From Dillenia suffruticosa (Eukaryota; Streptophyta; Magnoliopsida; Dilleniales; Dilleniaceae): a stretch of DNA of 64,000 nucleotides. Below the pieces are notes generated by a model. It worked only from the letters and a program-made list of their open reading frames with translations. It made no database searches and was not told where the DNA came from. Below, piece after piece: positions 25,190 through 37,769 of the stretch. Both the position numbers and the translations under genes were made by a program. The stretch covers positions 14,123,201 to 14,187,200 of the forward strand of contig JAVTVX010000016.1 in the NCBI GenBank assembly GCA_033439265.1, read 5' to 3'. Numbering within the stretch: the first letter of the stretch is position 1; every line of letters starts with the position of its first letter.

Positions 25190-25377
25190 ATTTCAATAAC
25201 TAAAATAATCAGATGCAAAGAATGCCATGAATTAATATACTTTGTAGGATCCAGTAGAAAAAAGTTATATAACATACTTGAGATTATGTTTTCTCCATTT
25301 CACTTATATTTAATCGTAAAGGTAATGCATTGAACAGATTTATAACAAGAGACCTTAAGAAATATAGAGGCTAGACT

Positions 25378-26069
25378 AGGAAGCATGGATACTTCAAAAT
25401 AGAAGCCGTATCCGTGTAGGACATTTATCATATGTGATACTACTGGGGTGCTTGCTGGATACTTCCGCATGGTGTATCTATTTTTTAATTATTTTTCAAT
25501 AATTGATATTTCTTGCATATTTGTATTTGATGGATACTTATTAGATTTTTTTTTGTTGGAACTACATGCAAACTTTTGGGCAACAATAATATTTATGAAC
25601 AACATGTATAAATTTATTTATGAATTATTTGATTAGACAATATGTGAATGAAAAGAGCTACAGTTGTTATACCTATTTGTTCTATCTCATTAGCACCTAC
25701 CTTTGAATATTTAAATTATTAATTTGGTTACTAGATATACAAATAAAATTTATAAAATAATAGTAAAATTTATTCAATGTAATAAAAGGTCATAATCTTT
25801 TATTCAATCATTTAGATATTACCGTGTGAGTATATCTATGTCATGATGATACCATATCCCTATCCATGTTTTCATTGCTGGGTTTGAAATCTTTAAAATT
25901 TAAAAATAATAATATCTTTTAAACAAATATTATTAATAAAACTTCAAGAAAAGGAAATAGTATCTCTCATATCCCCCTAGCTTGTTTTTGAAAATTTTCT
26001 GTGTCCCTGTGTCTAAATCTGTTCCATGTTAGATGTGACACCATTTTTATATCTATATCTGTGCTTCCT
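25378..26069. repeat. Interspersed repeat with short terminal inverted repeats
   Basis: The left end AGGAAGCATGGATA pairs with the right end (reverse complement AGGAAGCACAGATA), 12 of 14 positions. The interior has GTATCCGTGT-type words that recur in a widespread plant repeat. No open frame and no clear target duplication is present. It could be a MITE-like element. Family not named. Confidence 0.4.
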
Positions 26070-26130
26070 AAAGGCCGGAATAGGAAAGTATTCATCTACT
26101 ATTGAGAAAAATTACGTAGGATTGAGACAA

Positions 26131-26421
26131 TTAGAAAGTTGGGTAAAAGTGTTTGAACCAGAGGATAGTCATCTTCCTCCTCCAGATAGCCTTAAGCCAT
26201 AAGAGCCACTTAGGAAGTAGGAGCTCATTCAATTTCGAAGAGCCCCAAACCAAAGAAAAGAGCAAGCAAAAATGGCTATATACATACAAGAACGAGACTC
26301 CGCAATATCCAAAATTGTCTAGAGGCTGAAACAACATCCAAACTTCACAATTTTGAACAAAGTATCCATGAAAGTACGCATGGGCTTTTATTGCCCTACA
26401 GAAACCTTGAATTCCTTCCAT
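26131..26421 (-). other. Unrecognised 96-codon open frame inside the candidate intron
   Basis: This minus-strand frame is rich in Trp, Phe, Leu and Cys. It has no family similarity I can recognise, no context and no splice-linked partners. Most likely a chance frame; kept only because the stretch is otherwise blank. Confidence 0.1.
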
Positions 26422-27441
26422 TCTGTCTCATCCAAATAACTACAAGGTAGTTAAAATGATTTGTATACTTAAATTAGTGTTCCTCTGAGAATCCTCTAAG
26501 TTATAAGACACTTAGTCCCTTATTTAACTATTCTAAGAACCAAAACAGGGACCTTCCAGGACAAGAGGTAATGGAGGAAATATGATGACTCATTGAGGGC
26601 TTTTTGTATGCAAAACATCTTCGAGTAAAAAAATACCTCTATTTTTTATTGCAAGGATTCTCGCTCATGAGGTTTTGACACAAAACAAAGAAATCAGTTT
26701 TTTCCTCTCCTTTATTTTTTTTGGGGGGGGGGTGGGGGAGGGGGTTCAATTCCTAGATAGCATTTTGAGGAGCATGACTCCCCTCACTAGGGGCTGGAAA
26801 TATGTTTCTTCTTGTGTTAATAACTTTAGCTCAATTGTGTTGTGTCATTAGCATGTTTGCTTAACCCTTGTCATGTATATAGTTATTCTCACATATAAAT
26901 TACATCTGGCAATTAGTTAATTTTTAACAAGGCTGCAGTCTAAATTCTGTGGTAATTTTTAATGGGAAGGACATTTTTTTATAAGAGGAAAGAAGAACAT
27001 GATGAGCCATCCTTATACAATAATGAAGGATGAATGCATTAAAATAATGTTAATTTCCTTTATAATCAGTTCTAGGAATACTCCAAAAAGCACTTGAAAT
27101 GTGGTTCCACAAGGAAAAAAGAAACTTTATCTGTGCCTGTCTGACTCAGTGCCTTTGTAGGCCTTCTATATTGAGCTTACCATGAACCTTGTAGACTTAG
27201 TTTATAGGTGGAGATCCTTGCATATCAATGATTAGGAGTTTACTGCTAGCTCAAGTTAAGGCATGATACAGCAACTCAACATCTTTCTGGCATGATTACT
27301 CGACTGCTCTTGGACAAGATATTTGTCAGACATTGTTCTTTCTTTGATCCACATCATTTGGGTACCATTATCCCTCTAGCTATTTTGTCTCTTAATTTTT
27401 AATTTTTTGCTTTTTTTTGTTTGGTTTGGAGAGGAAGTAAC

Positions 27442-28906
27442 TGATCCTGACTTTTTACATCTGAGCTGCAAGTGCATGGGACGATCCCAGGAAGAAGAGT
27501 GTCAATTTTCAAAATTGGATCTTATAAATGTTAATTAGGTCACACAAGATAGGAATCAAGAAGACCTGATTCTAACAAATTAAACAAACATAAAGCTTAA
27601 GCTAAATGGGGTAGATTGAGAGCCCTGAGTTTAGAGTTCATTTAAGGTATCCTAGGGTGTACTATGGTTGATTGTTTGAGTACTCTTCCTTGTGAAGTTA
27701 ATGGGTAGCCCCCTCCCCCCAACAGTATGTGATAACCCACTTTGTGGCACATGTACTCACATTAATATTGCGTCTACATTCGTGATCATAGGACTAATTC
27801 AAACATATTAAGCTCTATGGCAAGTTGGCAACCTATTCGAGTGTCACAAAGGGAGTGTCGTTTCTGCACAGGAAAACTAAACCTTTGATTTAATGTCTCA
27901 TAAACCAATGGTATGGTTCAATTTTTGTTATTTCATATAACAGCTTAAGCCAAGTAATTGATAGCCAAACAATCACAAGCATTAAGCATAAAGACATTAA
28001 ATTAACCCAACAATCACTCAACACAAAAAACACATTGCAACTTGTATGGAAAACCAAAGATTACATATATACCTTAGGCAAGTGAATCAAAGAATAGCAT
28101 CAAATCCAAAATACATTGCCTTTTGCACGAGATTTATAAGATTAATACACAAAGACGATGCAGAGAAGTCACCCTTAATGAATCCTTGAAGGAATTTTCC
28201 AAGCTTGAGCCTCTTTGGTTGAATCTTCAAAAACCCATCTCCTTCTTCTCCTTTCCTCTCTTTTTCTTACTAACCTAAATTTAAGTGGAATCGAATGCCC
28301 TCAGTTAATGACCAAAAAGGTTTTAGACCACCAAAAGTTCCAAAAATGCCCCTTTAGTAATAATACCAAATGAGTTAAATTTCAAGAAGGTCACTAGTTG
28401 GCACTACTTGTCTGGATGCAGTGGTGAGAAGCAGTGGTACTTTCTTTTTCATTGCTGCTTCCTACTGTTTTGGTGTTGCTTCTTGACATTTTAGCACTGC
28501 TTCTTCTAGAGGCAGCACCACTTTCCGAAATGCCATCAATCAACATTCAAATTCAACGTGATTTTTCCCTAACTTCCCATTTGAACTAGATTTCAACCAA
28601 AGCCTGAAGGTTGTTGCCCTATGTCTTACATTTTCATTGCAACTTGAATCACCTCAATCAGATATGTATAACTCAAGTTATGCTCTTTTTTCGTCAGTGC
28701 ATCACTGGAAACAAAACAGGGGCAGCAGCTGTGTTGCTTTTTCAATTCTTGATCTTTAGGCTTGTCTCCCTTCCTATGGCCTACAAATACACAAACAAAC
28801 AATAATAAATTTGAATAACATTATTTTAAGGCCAAACAAGAGAGAGATTCAATAGAAACCCGAACAAATATATATTTAATAACATATACAAATTTTGGCC
28901 TTATCA
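27442..28906 (-). repeat. 3' LTR of the non-autonomous element
   Basis: Aligns with 31660-33142 throughout. Shared words include GCAAGTGCA, CACACAAGATAGGAAT, GGTTGATTGTTTGAGT and ATGAATCCTTGAAGGA. The edge next to the polypurine tract is sharp at 28906. Confidence 0.78.
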
Positions 28907-29529
28907 AATACCCCCACACTTAAACTCGACTCGTTCTTGAATCGATCAAAACAATGTTACAACCTAAAAGTAGTAACCAAAAGAAAGGAAACAGTCCTAA
29001 CTTACTTTTGTAGGCATCAAGGTTGCATACAGCTGTAATAAGCCGCTGGACCTCTAGGTTCTCCCTAGTGGATGAGTCCTATCTTCTGAGAATTTGTAGA
29101 AGATACATGCATAAAATCTATTTGCAAATGCAATGCTTGTCCTAAATGCATGAATAAGCATAAAATGAATCCTTTGAGATCATAAATGCATATGTTGAAA
29201 AAAAAAATCAAATCAGAGGCCTATGTTGCTATTAACACTCCCATTTATCGTTAACTCCATTTTAAAGTGTTTCCTCCTTGTCTTTCACATCACGGCCTTA
29301 ACTCTTCTAAATTAACATGGATATTACCCAAGATTACTCCTAATTTCAAGCATACCATTCACAATGAGGCATTTGTCAACCGGCAACTCAAAGGCAATTA
29401 CAACATTTAATGATGAATTGAAATTTCAAGAATTATTTGATGATGCTTGGATATAATACATAGAGCATTGTGAAACAAACAAAAAGAATTTTTCATCGAA
29501 TTTTATTGAACTCTGAATTTGATATTCTT

Positions 29530-29534
<5 letters not shown>

Positions 29535-29573
<39 letters not shown>
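29535..29573. repeat. (CT)n microsatellite in the element interior
   Basis: About 38 bp of CT dinucleotides followed by a T/C-rich run. It creates a spurious Ser/Leu-rich frame. Confidence 0.9.
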
Positions 29574-29575
<2 letters not shown>

Positions 29576-30699
29576 CCCCCTTTCTTTTGTTTCCCTTTTC
29601 CATTTCTATTCCTTTCTTTTGAGGACCCCTTCTTGTGTTGTCTGAAAACATGTAGCACATTACACTACCGCTACGTTTTCAGGAATGCTCAACCCAAATA
29701 TTGATACTCGGGGTCTTTATTTGCATTTTTTTTTTTTATAATTTGCATCAAGTGATATAACAAAAGATAAGAACAACAAATCGTAATTACATCAGAAGAT
29801 GAATCATGATTACAAACTTAATAAAAAAGGGCTATTGAGCTGGCAGTGATGCATTATGACTTTTTTCTTGGATTCTCTAACAAAATTGATTGTAAAACAA
29901 GTTCAACAAACTTAATGAGAGAAAAGAAGCATGGTGTTAGTTTTCATGATTCACACAAGTTTATATTCATTACCCAAAGAGTGATTAATAACCCCATAAA
30001 CATGATTCTCAAACTCAAAAACATATGCTCTTTCTAATTCAATTCCAACTTGAAAAGATTGATGTTATGCTCTGGGAAAAGTAAAAAAAATGATATGCGA
30101 AATGCAGAATGAAAAAGAAAAGGGAAAAACATACAAAGTGAAAAAGTAAAAGTAAAAGCATGCACCTATTCTAAAAATCCCAAGAAATGCATGAGTAACC
30201 AAGTTTTCCCACACCCACACTTAAGAGTCTGTTCTCAATGCCAATCAATATATATATCAATAAAAGAACAAGGCAATAATTAAAATGAGAACAAGAGAAC
30301 TCCCTTCGGACGTGCAGTGGTTGGCTTGGTTGTGTGTAGGTTGCACCATTGCTGTAGGCATTTTCTTGCTCCTTTGGAGATCTCCAAGGCTTTTCGTTTC
30401 AAGTACGGTGCACCCACAAGATTATTAAAAGGGGCATGGATAAATAATTAAACAAAATAGAGGAATTGAAAAGGAAAAAAATGAGAAAAAGAGAAGAAAG
30501 GTAAAAGAATCTGTGGGTTGCCTTTCTGAAAGCACTTCTTTATGGTCTTTATCCGGTCTTCATTTAGGATTTTTCAAGGTGGTTGATATGTACAAAGGGG
30601 GTATTCCTCGTGCATGCCAATGAAGCACGCATGGTATTGCTCATCTTTGTATGTGATGTTTGGAAAGGAAGTTTCCACCACTAGCTATTCTACTCTGGA

Positions 30700-31420
30700 A
30701 CGTATGGTTCCTTCTCTTCTTCCATGTAGAGCCTGTTGGCTACACACGAGTCAAGGATATATGGTGGTGGGGATGATGTGCCATTTGCTTCAATGGTTGT
30801 CTTGGGTCACCCCCCTCATTTAGCATTTCATCTCTAAACATGCTCTCTCCACCATTTAGCTCTTCTTCATCCTTGATAACTTTCTCACACTTAAGGGTAA
30901 AGTCATTATCTTCGACATGTAGAGCGCAATGTTGTTCCACATATTACCTTGGGGTTGAGCATCTATGCAGCCTTAATTGATCTTCCAAATACATGCTATG
31001 GTTAGTCAATTGATTAAGCTTGGTTTCTAATCTCTCAAATCTTTTGGAAGTGACATGGTCAAAATTTTCAAATTTCACCATGATGGCTTGAGAGTGCCCT
31101 TGCTAAGTCTCTCAAGAGCTACTTCCCTTGAGAGTTTGGTTTCTTGAGGTGGACGAGGAGGGATCTCTTGATATTGTTCAATGAATACTTGGGGGTTACA
31201 GTATGGAGGTATATGGGTTTGGGAGTTCCATGAATAGTTGGAATTGTGGTTCAACATTGGGTTGTGAGGGTTGGAGAAAGGGATACTTTTGATACCTATG
31301 TCTGTGACGAGGATATAGCATTTGTTCTACATTTGGACACTCCAAACTCCTATGATTTCCACATCACTGAGAACTACTCTCTCACTGAACCAGTAATGAG
31401 CCATTTTTGACTTCTCTTCT
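30700..31420 (-). pseudogene. Gag-like remnant of the non-autonomous element
   Basis: Minus-strand readings start with a MAHYWFSE-type segment near 31410, continue through a Pro/Gln-rich HIPPYCNPQ segment (31075-31257), then a coiled-coil-like segment with Asn/Leu-rich words, and end in an acidic part at 30740-30940. This layout recalls short gag-like proteins of TR-GAG and other non-autonomous Gypsy elements. It is broken in a few places. No protease or polymerase follows. Confidence 0.5.
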
Positions 31421-31659
31421 TTCTAGAAGAAGTTACCAAGCTAAAGAATTTGGCACAAAGAAGGCACCAAGAATGATCCTACAAAAAGAAAAAGAAAAAC
31501 AAATCTTTTGCAACCAAATAAACTAACTCAAGAAAAGTAAAATCCTAGAAAAAAAGAATACAAGCACAGGGAAACAAAACAAAGTGACAAAAATGAAAAA
31601 CGAACAAAGAAATACGAAATAAATGAAAATAAGGAAAAGCATTAATTAGGCTACAAACT

Positions 31660-33142
31660 TGATTGGGATTGAGTCGCAAGTGCACGGGTTGATCACACAA
31701 GAAAGGAAGAGCATTAATTACTGAAATTGGAGGTTATGAATGTTTATTAAGCCACACAAGATAGGAATTACAGCAAACTTTTTTCTAACAAATTAAACAA
31801 TATAAAACATAGGCTAAAGGGGATAGATTGAGAGCCCCTGGTTTACACTTCATCTAAGGTCTCATTATACGGTTGATTGTTTGAGTGCTCTTTCTTGTGA
31901 AGTTTATGACCAGAACCCATAGAGTATCTGATCCGTACTTTTATGGTGCAACATGTATACTCACATTAACCCTACGTCTACTTTTGTGATCATAGGGACT
32001 AATGCAAACCCATTGAGTTCTATGACGACCTATTTGAATGTTACAAAGGGAGTGCCATCCGTGCACGCAAAAACTAAATGTTAAGTTTAATGTTTCATGA
32101 ACTAATGTTATGATTTGACTTTCGTTACTTCAGATAACACTGCCAAGCAATCACAAGTGTTAAGCACAAAGATATTAAATTAACTCAGTAATCACTCGAC
32201 ACAATCAACACATTGTTACCTCTATGGAAAATCGAAGACTACATCTTCCTAGACAACAAAATCAAAGAATAATGGAGAAAGAAGAAATCAACATATATAT
32301 AGCATTGAATCCAAAATATATTATCTTTTACGCAAAATTTATAAAATTAATGCACAAAGATGATGGAGAGAGGTCACCCTTGATGAATCCTTGAAGGATT
32401 TCTCCAAACTTGAGCCACCTTGGTTGGATCTTCAAAAGCCCTTTCTCTTTCTTCTCCTTTCCTCTTTTCTTCTTCTTCTGTCTCTAATCCTCTTTATGTT
32501 CTAACCTAAACCTCAGAGAAATTGAATGCCGTTAGTTAATGTTCAAAATGATCTTTTATAGACCCCCAAAAAGTTCCAAAAAATGCCTCTTTAGAAAGAA
32601 CACAATACGAGACAAATCTCAAGAAGTTCATGAGTTGGCACTTTTGTCTGAGTTCAAGCAGTGCTGCTTTCTGTTTTGCATCGCTCCTTCCTACTGTTTC
32701 GGTGCTGCTTCTTGACATTTTGGTGCTACTTCTTTCAAAAGTGATGCGACTTTCTGAAATGCCAACATTCAATGCTCAATTTCGACATGGTTACCCTAAT
32801 TTCTCATTTGAATTAGACTTAGACAAAAACATGAAAGTTCTAGTTCTATGTCCTATATTTCCATATCAACTTGTATCACCTCCATCAGATGTGTATAACT
32901 CAAGTTGTGCTTGTTTTTATATTAAAGCGTCAAAGAAAAAAAAAGAAAAGAGGGGCAGCAGCTGTGTTTCTTCTTCAATTCTTGATCTTTAGTCTTTATT
33001 TCAGTGCTCCTTGTTGTCGATAAAAACATGAAGAAACATTAATAAACTAGAATAACATTATTTTGAGGCAAGAACAAGAGGGAAATTCTATAGAAACCCA
33101 GGAAAACATATATAAAAACATATGCAAATTTGGGCATTATCA
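31660..33142 (-). repeat. 5' LTR of the non-autonomous element
   Basis: Partner of 27442-28906. The minus-sense leader just inside it (31640-31659) only weakly recalls the TGGCGCCG-type primer site used by Athila/Tat-like elements. Confidence 0.75.
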
Positions 33143-34454
33143 GTTATCGATTTCATTTTATTTTTTATAGGGTCTAGAGAGATTCTTTGTTTTGTGTGTT
33201 GATATTCAGCTCAGATTCCTTCTTTTTGGTCCTGCTATGATTGGTTGTTTGTGGTGCATCTCCTTGGAGCATTTCAATGAATTTCTTCTATCCCATCAGA
33301 GAACTTGTCACCCAGTTGATCACAACAATATTTTCACAATCAATCATCCTTGTTGGGATAATGTCACAGCCACTTTCTTGGGGGCCCTTCTGAAATAAGT
33401 AGTTTGATATCTCCCATTGCACTAAGTGAAATCTGAAAGTTGTATGTGAGTAATTCCCATAACAACTTTTAATTAAACTCCCAAACTTATGAGACAAGGA
33501 TGAGCAAAATGGGCATAAAGTACATTTGCGGGTTAGGCAAAGTACTCGTTAGAGTGAAACCTTTCCCTCTTAAACAAGAAATCCTACTTTCTGCTGAAAA
33601 GTCTCTCTGCAATTGCATGTCATGAATATATTATCCTAGGTCCCAAAGAGAGATGCTAATAGGAAACTTAAAGAGATCAAACTCTACATCTGAGGATCCC
33701 CCCCAAGCCTCTCCTCTCCATACCTGACCAAGTAATTTAAGGATGATGCGGGTTGAGCAGGTTGAAAATCATTTTTCAGGCCAAGAAGGATGCAATTGAA
33801 AAATAGAAATGATAACCTTTGTGTCCATAGAACATATATAGAACCACCATGGTTTGCTCATTTCTTTCTCAAGACCCTCATCTTAGTTTCACCATTTTCC
33901 AAATCCAAAATTGCTGCCCTCAAATTGACGGTTTACCATAAATGTCTTTGCAGGATTCTTCAGAATGTTACACCATGTCTCCATGTCTACCATTGTGCCT
34001 GCTGAGGTCTTGTTTTGCACCGCCCAAATTAACAAAAGCACTGTTTCATTATCAGCAGTGGCATTTGTCCCACCATCACCCACACCCTTAACCTTTGCTC
34101 TTGCAACAAAGAGTCTTCAGCTTTGCTTTAATCGATAACCTGGAGTAAATAGACCTTTATGGGCTCTGAAAAACTTGTACACAAATAAAAGGCTAAGAAC
34201 TAACCCCATTTAGCAACACCAAAACACCATAGAGGATTAGGTTTTACAGAATTTCAAACAGGCTTTTGCATTGTAAAGAGGGCCCTTACGTTAAAGAGAA
34301 AGCTCAACATTTATGTTAGAATCCAGATCTTCAATGTTACGTGTCATGATGCCTTTAGAGCTCAAAGTTATATCACTGTTCAGATTGTTTCTCTAGCTTG
34401 GACTTGAAATAAAAGATGACAATTTTACCTCATGGTTAGAAATTAAATCCCTAA

Positions 34455-34502
34455 TCACTTGCTCACTTGCTCACTTGCTCACTTGCACACTTGCTCACTT
34501 GC
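34455..34502. repeat. 8-bp tandem repeat TCACTTGC x 6
   Basis: Six tandem copies of TCACTTGC, one with a single changed base, in the candidate intron. Confidence 0.95.
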
Positions 34503-34689
34503 ATATATTATCAGCTCTTTTCCACAATCTGCGCAATGATGGATGTATATCATTTGATTTATTCACCTCTAAAACAGAAGCCATCTTGAGCATTCACCTT
34601 AAAAAGATATCCTCTATATTCCAAGTGTCCATCCTTAACTCAATAATTAGCTTTTTAAATAAATATTAGTATTTTTTCTATTTGATATG

Positions 34690-35135
34690 AAGTCTCATTC
34701 AGCATTCTAGACATATCTTTGAAGGACCATTTAAAGTTTAACTAATCAAAGACATTTCTAAGGTCTTGGAGGTTGCTAGTGATGCATCTCGTGTTGGCAT
34801 TGGTGGTGTGTTAGGCCAAGAAGGACATCCTATTGCTTTCTTTAGTGAAAAGCTAAATGAAGCAAAACAATGATAGTTTATAACAAGGAGTTTTATGTTG
34901 TGATTCAAGCTTTGAGGTATTTGAGGCATTATTTAATTCCTAAGGAAATTTTGTTGTATTCTGATTATGAAGGTCTCAGGTATTTGAATTCTCAACATAA
35001 GTTAAATGCAATGCATGGTAAGTGGAATGGTTATTTGCAAGAATATACATTTGTTCTCAAACATGGGCTAGTATTGAGAACAATGCAGTTGATGCTTTGA
35101 GTAGGAAAGTGCAGACCTTTGTATGGATTTAACCC
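34690..35135 (+). pseudogene. Ty3/Gypsy RNase H fragment
   Basis: Plus-strand wording FEGPFKV, EVASDASRVGIGGVLGQEG, PIAFFSEKLNEAKQ, YNKEFYVVIQALRYLRHY and LLYSDYEGLRYLN is the Gypsy RNase H domain, ending with an ADALSRK-like segment. Only this slice remains and it is broken. A poly-A run and foreign sequence follow at about 35140. Confidence 0.85.
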
Positions 35136-35139
35136 TATT

Positions 35140-36180
35140 TAAAAAAAAAAAAAAGAAAATTCGTAAAGCAATACAACGCGGGAAATGATTCCAAAATTGA
35201 CTCAAATTTGTCGAGTCTTCAAGAGTTGATATACTGTTTGTCGAGTCTAGTTTTAAAGACTCGACATACTTTTGGCCCCCCAAACATACCTGATTTCCAA
35301 TTCTCATATCCAAAGTATACAAATTCTCATACTCAAACTACACCAATTTTCATATCAAAACTTCTCAACAACACATAAACACAACTTCTTGCCAACACAA
35401 CAAAACCAATAAACAAACTAAATCAGGTGTAATAAAGTATACACACCAAAACTAACATATAATAGAATATAATTTTTATTAATATAACAAAGTATACAAA
35501 ATACAGAATACATAAGTTTTAATGTCTTCTTCTCTTAGTATATTGTCCAACACCAAAATCAGGTCTAGCATCTGTACTATCATCATGAGATACTAAACTC
35601 AGATCATTTATCTGTATGATTTAGGAGGGTTCTACATTATCGTGGTGGAGATTAGAAAAAACTGGAGGGGACACGTGATACATGGGCGGTGCATCATCTC
35701 TCTCAACCTATGTCAATCTCTCATCCATATAGATATCAGGACGACTCTTCTCTATGGAGCCCTTGGAGTGAAAACTTGAAGGAGATCATCAAACACAAGT
35801 GTGTAGAAAGATAAAGACACTACATACCCACTTGAAAGTCCTGTGACGTCATGTGGATGCTAAGATTGTGGCAGTGATGCATGATATGGCGACAGCAGTG
35901 GTCTCCTGGGACGTGCTCTCCCTTGTTGTCGTCCACATCCTCGGTTCTCATCAGCTCCCTCGTTACAACTTTTAACTGATCTAGATCTCAAAAGGTATGT
36001 CATGTTATCTGTCAAAACCATAATAGCTGAATCCATCATCTCAAATACGTCGACACCGTCAGAGTCTCGAATCTGATATGGAGTATCCCATTACAAGAAA
36101 ATATATGTGTTAATTAAACTAATAAATTTAAATTATTGATATAAATTAAAAATAGTAAGTTGTACATCGATTGCCTACAA
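35140..36180 (-). mobile_element. Foreign insert between chromovirus pieces; possible plant-mobile-domain (MAIN-like) relic
   Basis: The segment interrupts a chromovirus between its RNase H and chromodomain. It carries GTCGAGTCT and AGACTCGAC as a perfect 9-bp inverted repeat (35240-35265). On the minus strand at about 35850-36090 it has a Met/Asp-rich then Arg/Pro-rich reading resembling the tail of plant-mobile-domain (MAIN-like, PP7-long-form-like) proteins carried by some transposons. The similarity is from memory of the family style and is weak. The chromovirus integrase is absent, so the insertion was accompanied by loss. Confidence 0.3.
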
Positions 36181-36400
36181 TTCCTAAATTTTAGGTGGAT
36201 GAGCAGATCCGTGAAGATGAAATTGTATTAATAAATAGTGGAGGTTATCACAAGTTTTTGGTGAAATGGAAATAGAGACCACTTTCAGAATGCACTTGTA
36301 CCTCTCGAGAAGAACTACAGTGCATCAATCCATATTTCTTCGAGTATTTCCTTTCTCAAAACTAGTCGAGTTCAATCAAGTCAAGGGGAAATGATAGAAA
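36180..36400 (+). pseudogene. Chromovirus chromodomain remnant
   Basis: Plus-strand wording EDEIV, GGYHKFLVKWK and PLSECTC is the chromodomain at the C-terminus of chromovirus integrases, followed by YFFEYFLSQN-like words. It belongs with the RNase H slice at 34690-35135. Confidence 0.7.
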
Positions 36401-36556
36401 CCAAGCCCTAAAAGTTTATTCAAGAAGTAAGAAATCAAATTTTGATGGTCCTCTTGCATTGATTTGGTGGGAGAATGAAACCAAGCCCTAAAAGTTTATT
36501 CAAGAAGTAAGAAATCAAATTTTGATGGTCCTCTTGCAGTGATTTGGTGGGAGAAT
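36397..36556. repeat. 80-bp tandem duplication
   Basis: 36397-36476 and 36477-36556 are head-to-tail copies that differ at about one position (GCATTG against GCAGTG). The near identity shows a much more recent event than the decay around it. Confidence 0.95.
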
Positions 36557-36559
36557 GAT

Positions 36560-37000
36560 TGTGGATGGCATTTATGGGTTCACATAGTGCTATTAACAGC
36601 TTCTGTTTTCTGAAGTTTCCTATGCTTGTTTATTTTATTTGGATATCTAGTTATTTAGAGAGTTATTTTTATTTTATTTATTGTTAGAAGGGTCATTACT
36701 AGGACTATTTAGGAGTTTCTAAATTTTTTTCTTAGTAGTAATTTTTATTTTTAGTTACATTAATTGTCTATTTAAAGACTATGAGAATGAAGAATAATAC
36801 TTTGAATTTATCCTTTGAGTTCTCTCAAACCCTGGTGTAATTCTTTCTTGTCCGAGGTGTGATGTCAAAGGATCTATTGGTGTGATACTAGCATGCATAT
36901 CTTCTTTCTTCACATCTATTGCTTTCTTTCATTCAATTTAATGGTTGGATTTCTATTTATCCTCTGCAAAAGTAGTGATCTCTTCAAGAAAAATGTTTCC
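36560..37000 (+). repeat. Probable LTR of the chromovirus pieces
   Basis: T/A-rich sequence with TATTTAAAGACTATGAG (TATA-like) at about 36769, then CTCTCAAACCCTGGTG. This is the usual organisation of short Gypsy LTRs after a chromodomain. The edges are not defined and there is no second copy in the window. Confidence 0.4.
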
Positions 37001-37345
37001 TTGGATTAAAATTTCTTGTAGTAAATCCCGATTCCTTACACCCAAATCTTTGCCCTAATTCCTCTAAAGCCACCTACATCAATTAGATTTCTCCCGATGA
37101 CTATAGAAATTATGTGGGGACAAGGACCACTAAAGTTACTCCAGTGCAATTCTTTGATATTCTAAGAATACCCAAGCTCAAAATAGAAATGAACTAGGAT
37201 CCATATATAGGTAAAATGGAAACTTTCTCACGACCAGGTGACCTCTGGAGTCCTAATTTACACTAACTAGAAAATGACAAGAGAAATTAGGTGATGAGAG
37301 CCAAGTATGTGGTCAAGAGCCACAGTTGGATGTCTGACAAGGTTG

Positions 37346-37401
37346 CTGGTCCGTTTTGTGCCGTTGAGTGGATTTTCCGTTTTGTGCCGTTGTGTGGATT
37401 T
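37346..37401. repeat. 26-bp tandem duplication (CCGTTTTGTGCCGTTG)
   Basis: Two adjacent copies of a 26-bp unit with one difference. They produce the repeated words in the overlapping short frames at 37291-37723, which match no protein I recognise. Confidence 0.85.
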
Positions 37402-37769
37402 TCTCAAAACACATTTTCGGCTGGGTTCCCTAAAGAAAGTTCTGATGGTGATTTCTGGACTGAGTTTCTGTTCAGGAGAATGCTTGATGAAAGTACACCT
37501 ATCAGGATGGTTTTCTCATTTTACCAATTGTGCAAGGTACATGGAGGCCCTGGTAAGCTCTACGATACTAATGCTTGGAGATCAAAGGCAGTGCAAGGTG
37601 GAATGTGTGATGAATATAAACAATAGTAAACTGGAAAATATTTCCAATAAGCTTTACAAAGCGCTTTTGATTGTCCAAGTAGAAGTGAACTTGGCTATTT
37701 GGCAGAGGATTTTTGAAGTATAGAGTTCTATCAAGTAATTTTGGAGGATACTGCTAATGGACAGTCAGA

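Larger units (their letters stand above)
27442..33142 (-). mobile_element. Non-autonomous LTR retrotransposon with paired LTRs (TR-GAG-like), minus sense
   Basis: Two direct repeats of about 1.47 kb (27442-28906 and 31660-33142) flank 2.75 kb of internal DNA. Both start TGAT and end TTATCA. Just inside the left copy at 28907-28920 is AATACCCCCACACTT, a polypurine tract when read on the minus strand, so the left copy is the 3' LTR. The internal region has only a short gag-like reading and no reverse transcriptase or integrase words. The LTRs differ at many places, so it is old. Flanking 5-mers GTAAC (27437-27441) and GTTAT (33143-33147) agree at only three positions, so the target duplication is uncertain. 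It sits inside the candidate FLX-LIKE 2 intron. Confidence 0.75.

Noticed and set aside
32536-32992. Overlapping frames of 78 and 120 codons
   Set aside because: They lie in the right LTR of the non-autonomous element and have no counterpart in the left LTR as a conserved frame.
37291-37723. Two overlapping frames of 111 and 138 codons upstream of the LINE-like piece
   Set aside because: Their shared words come from a 26-bp tandem duplication; no family similarity could be recognised and they lie in the candidate intron.
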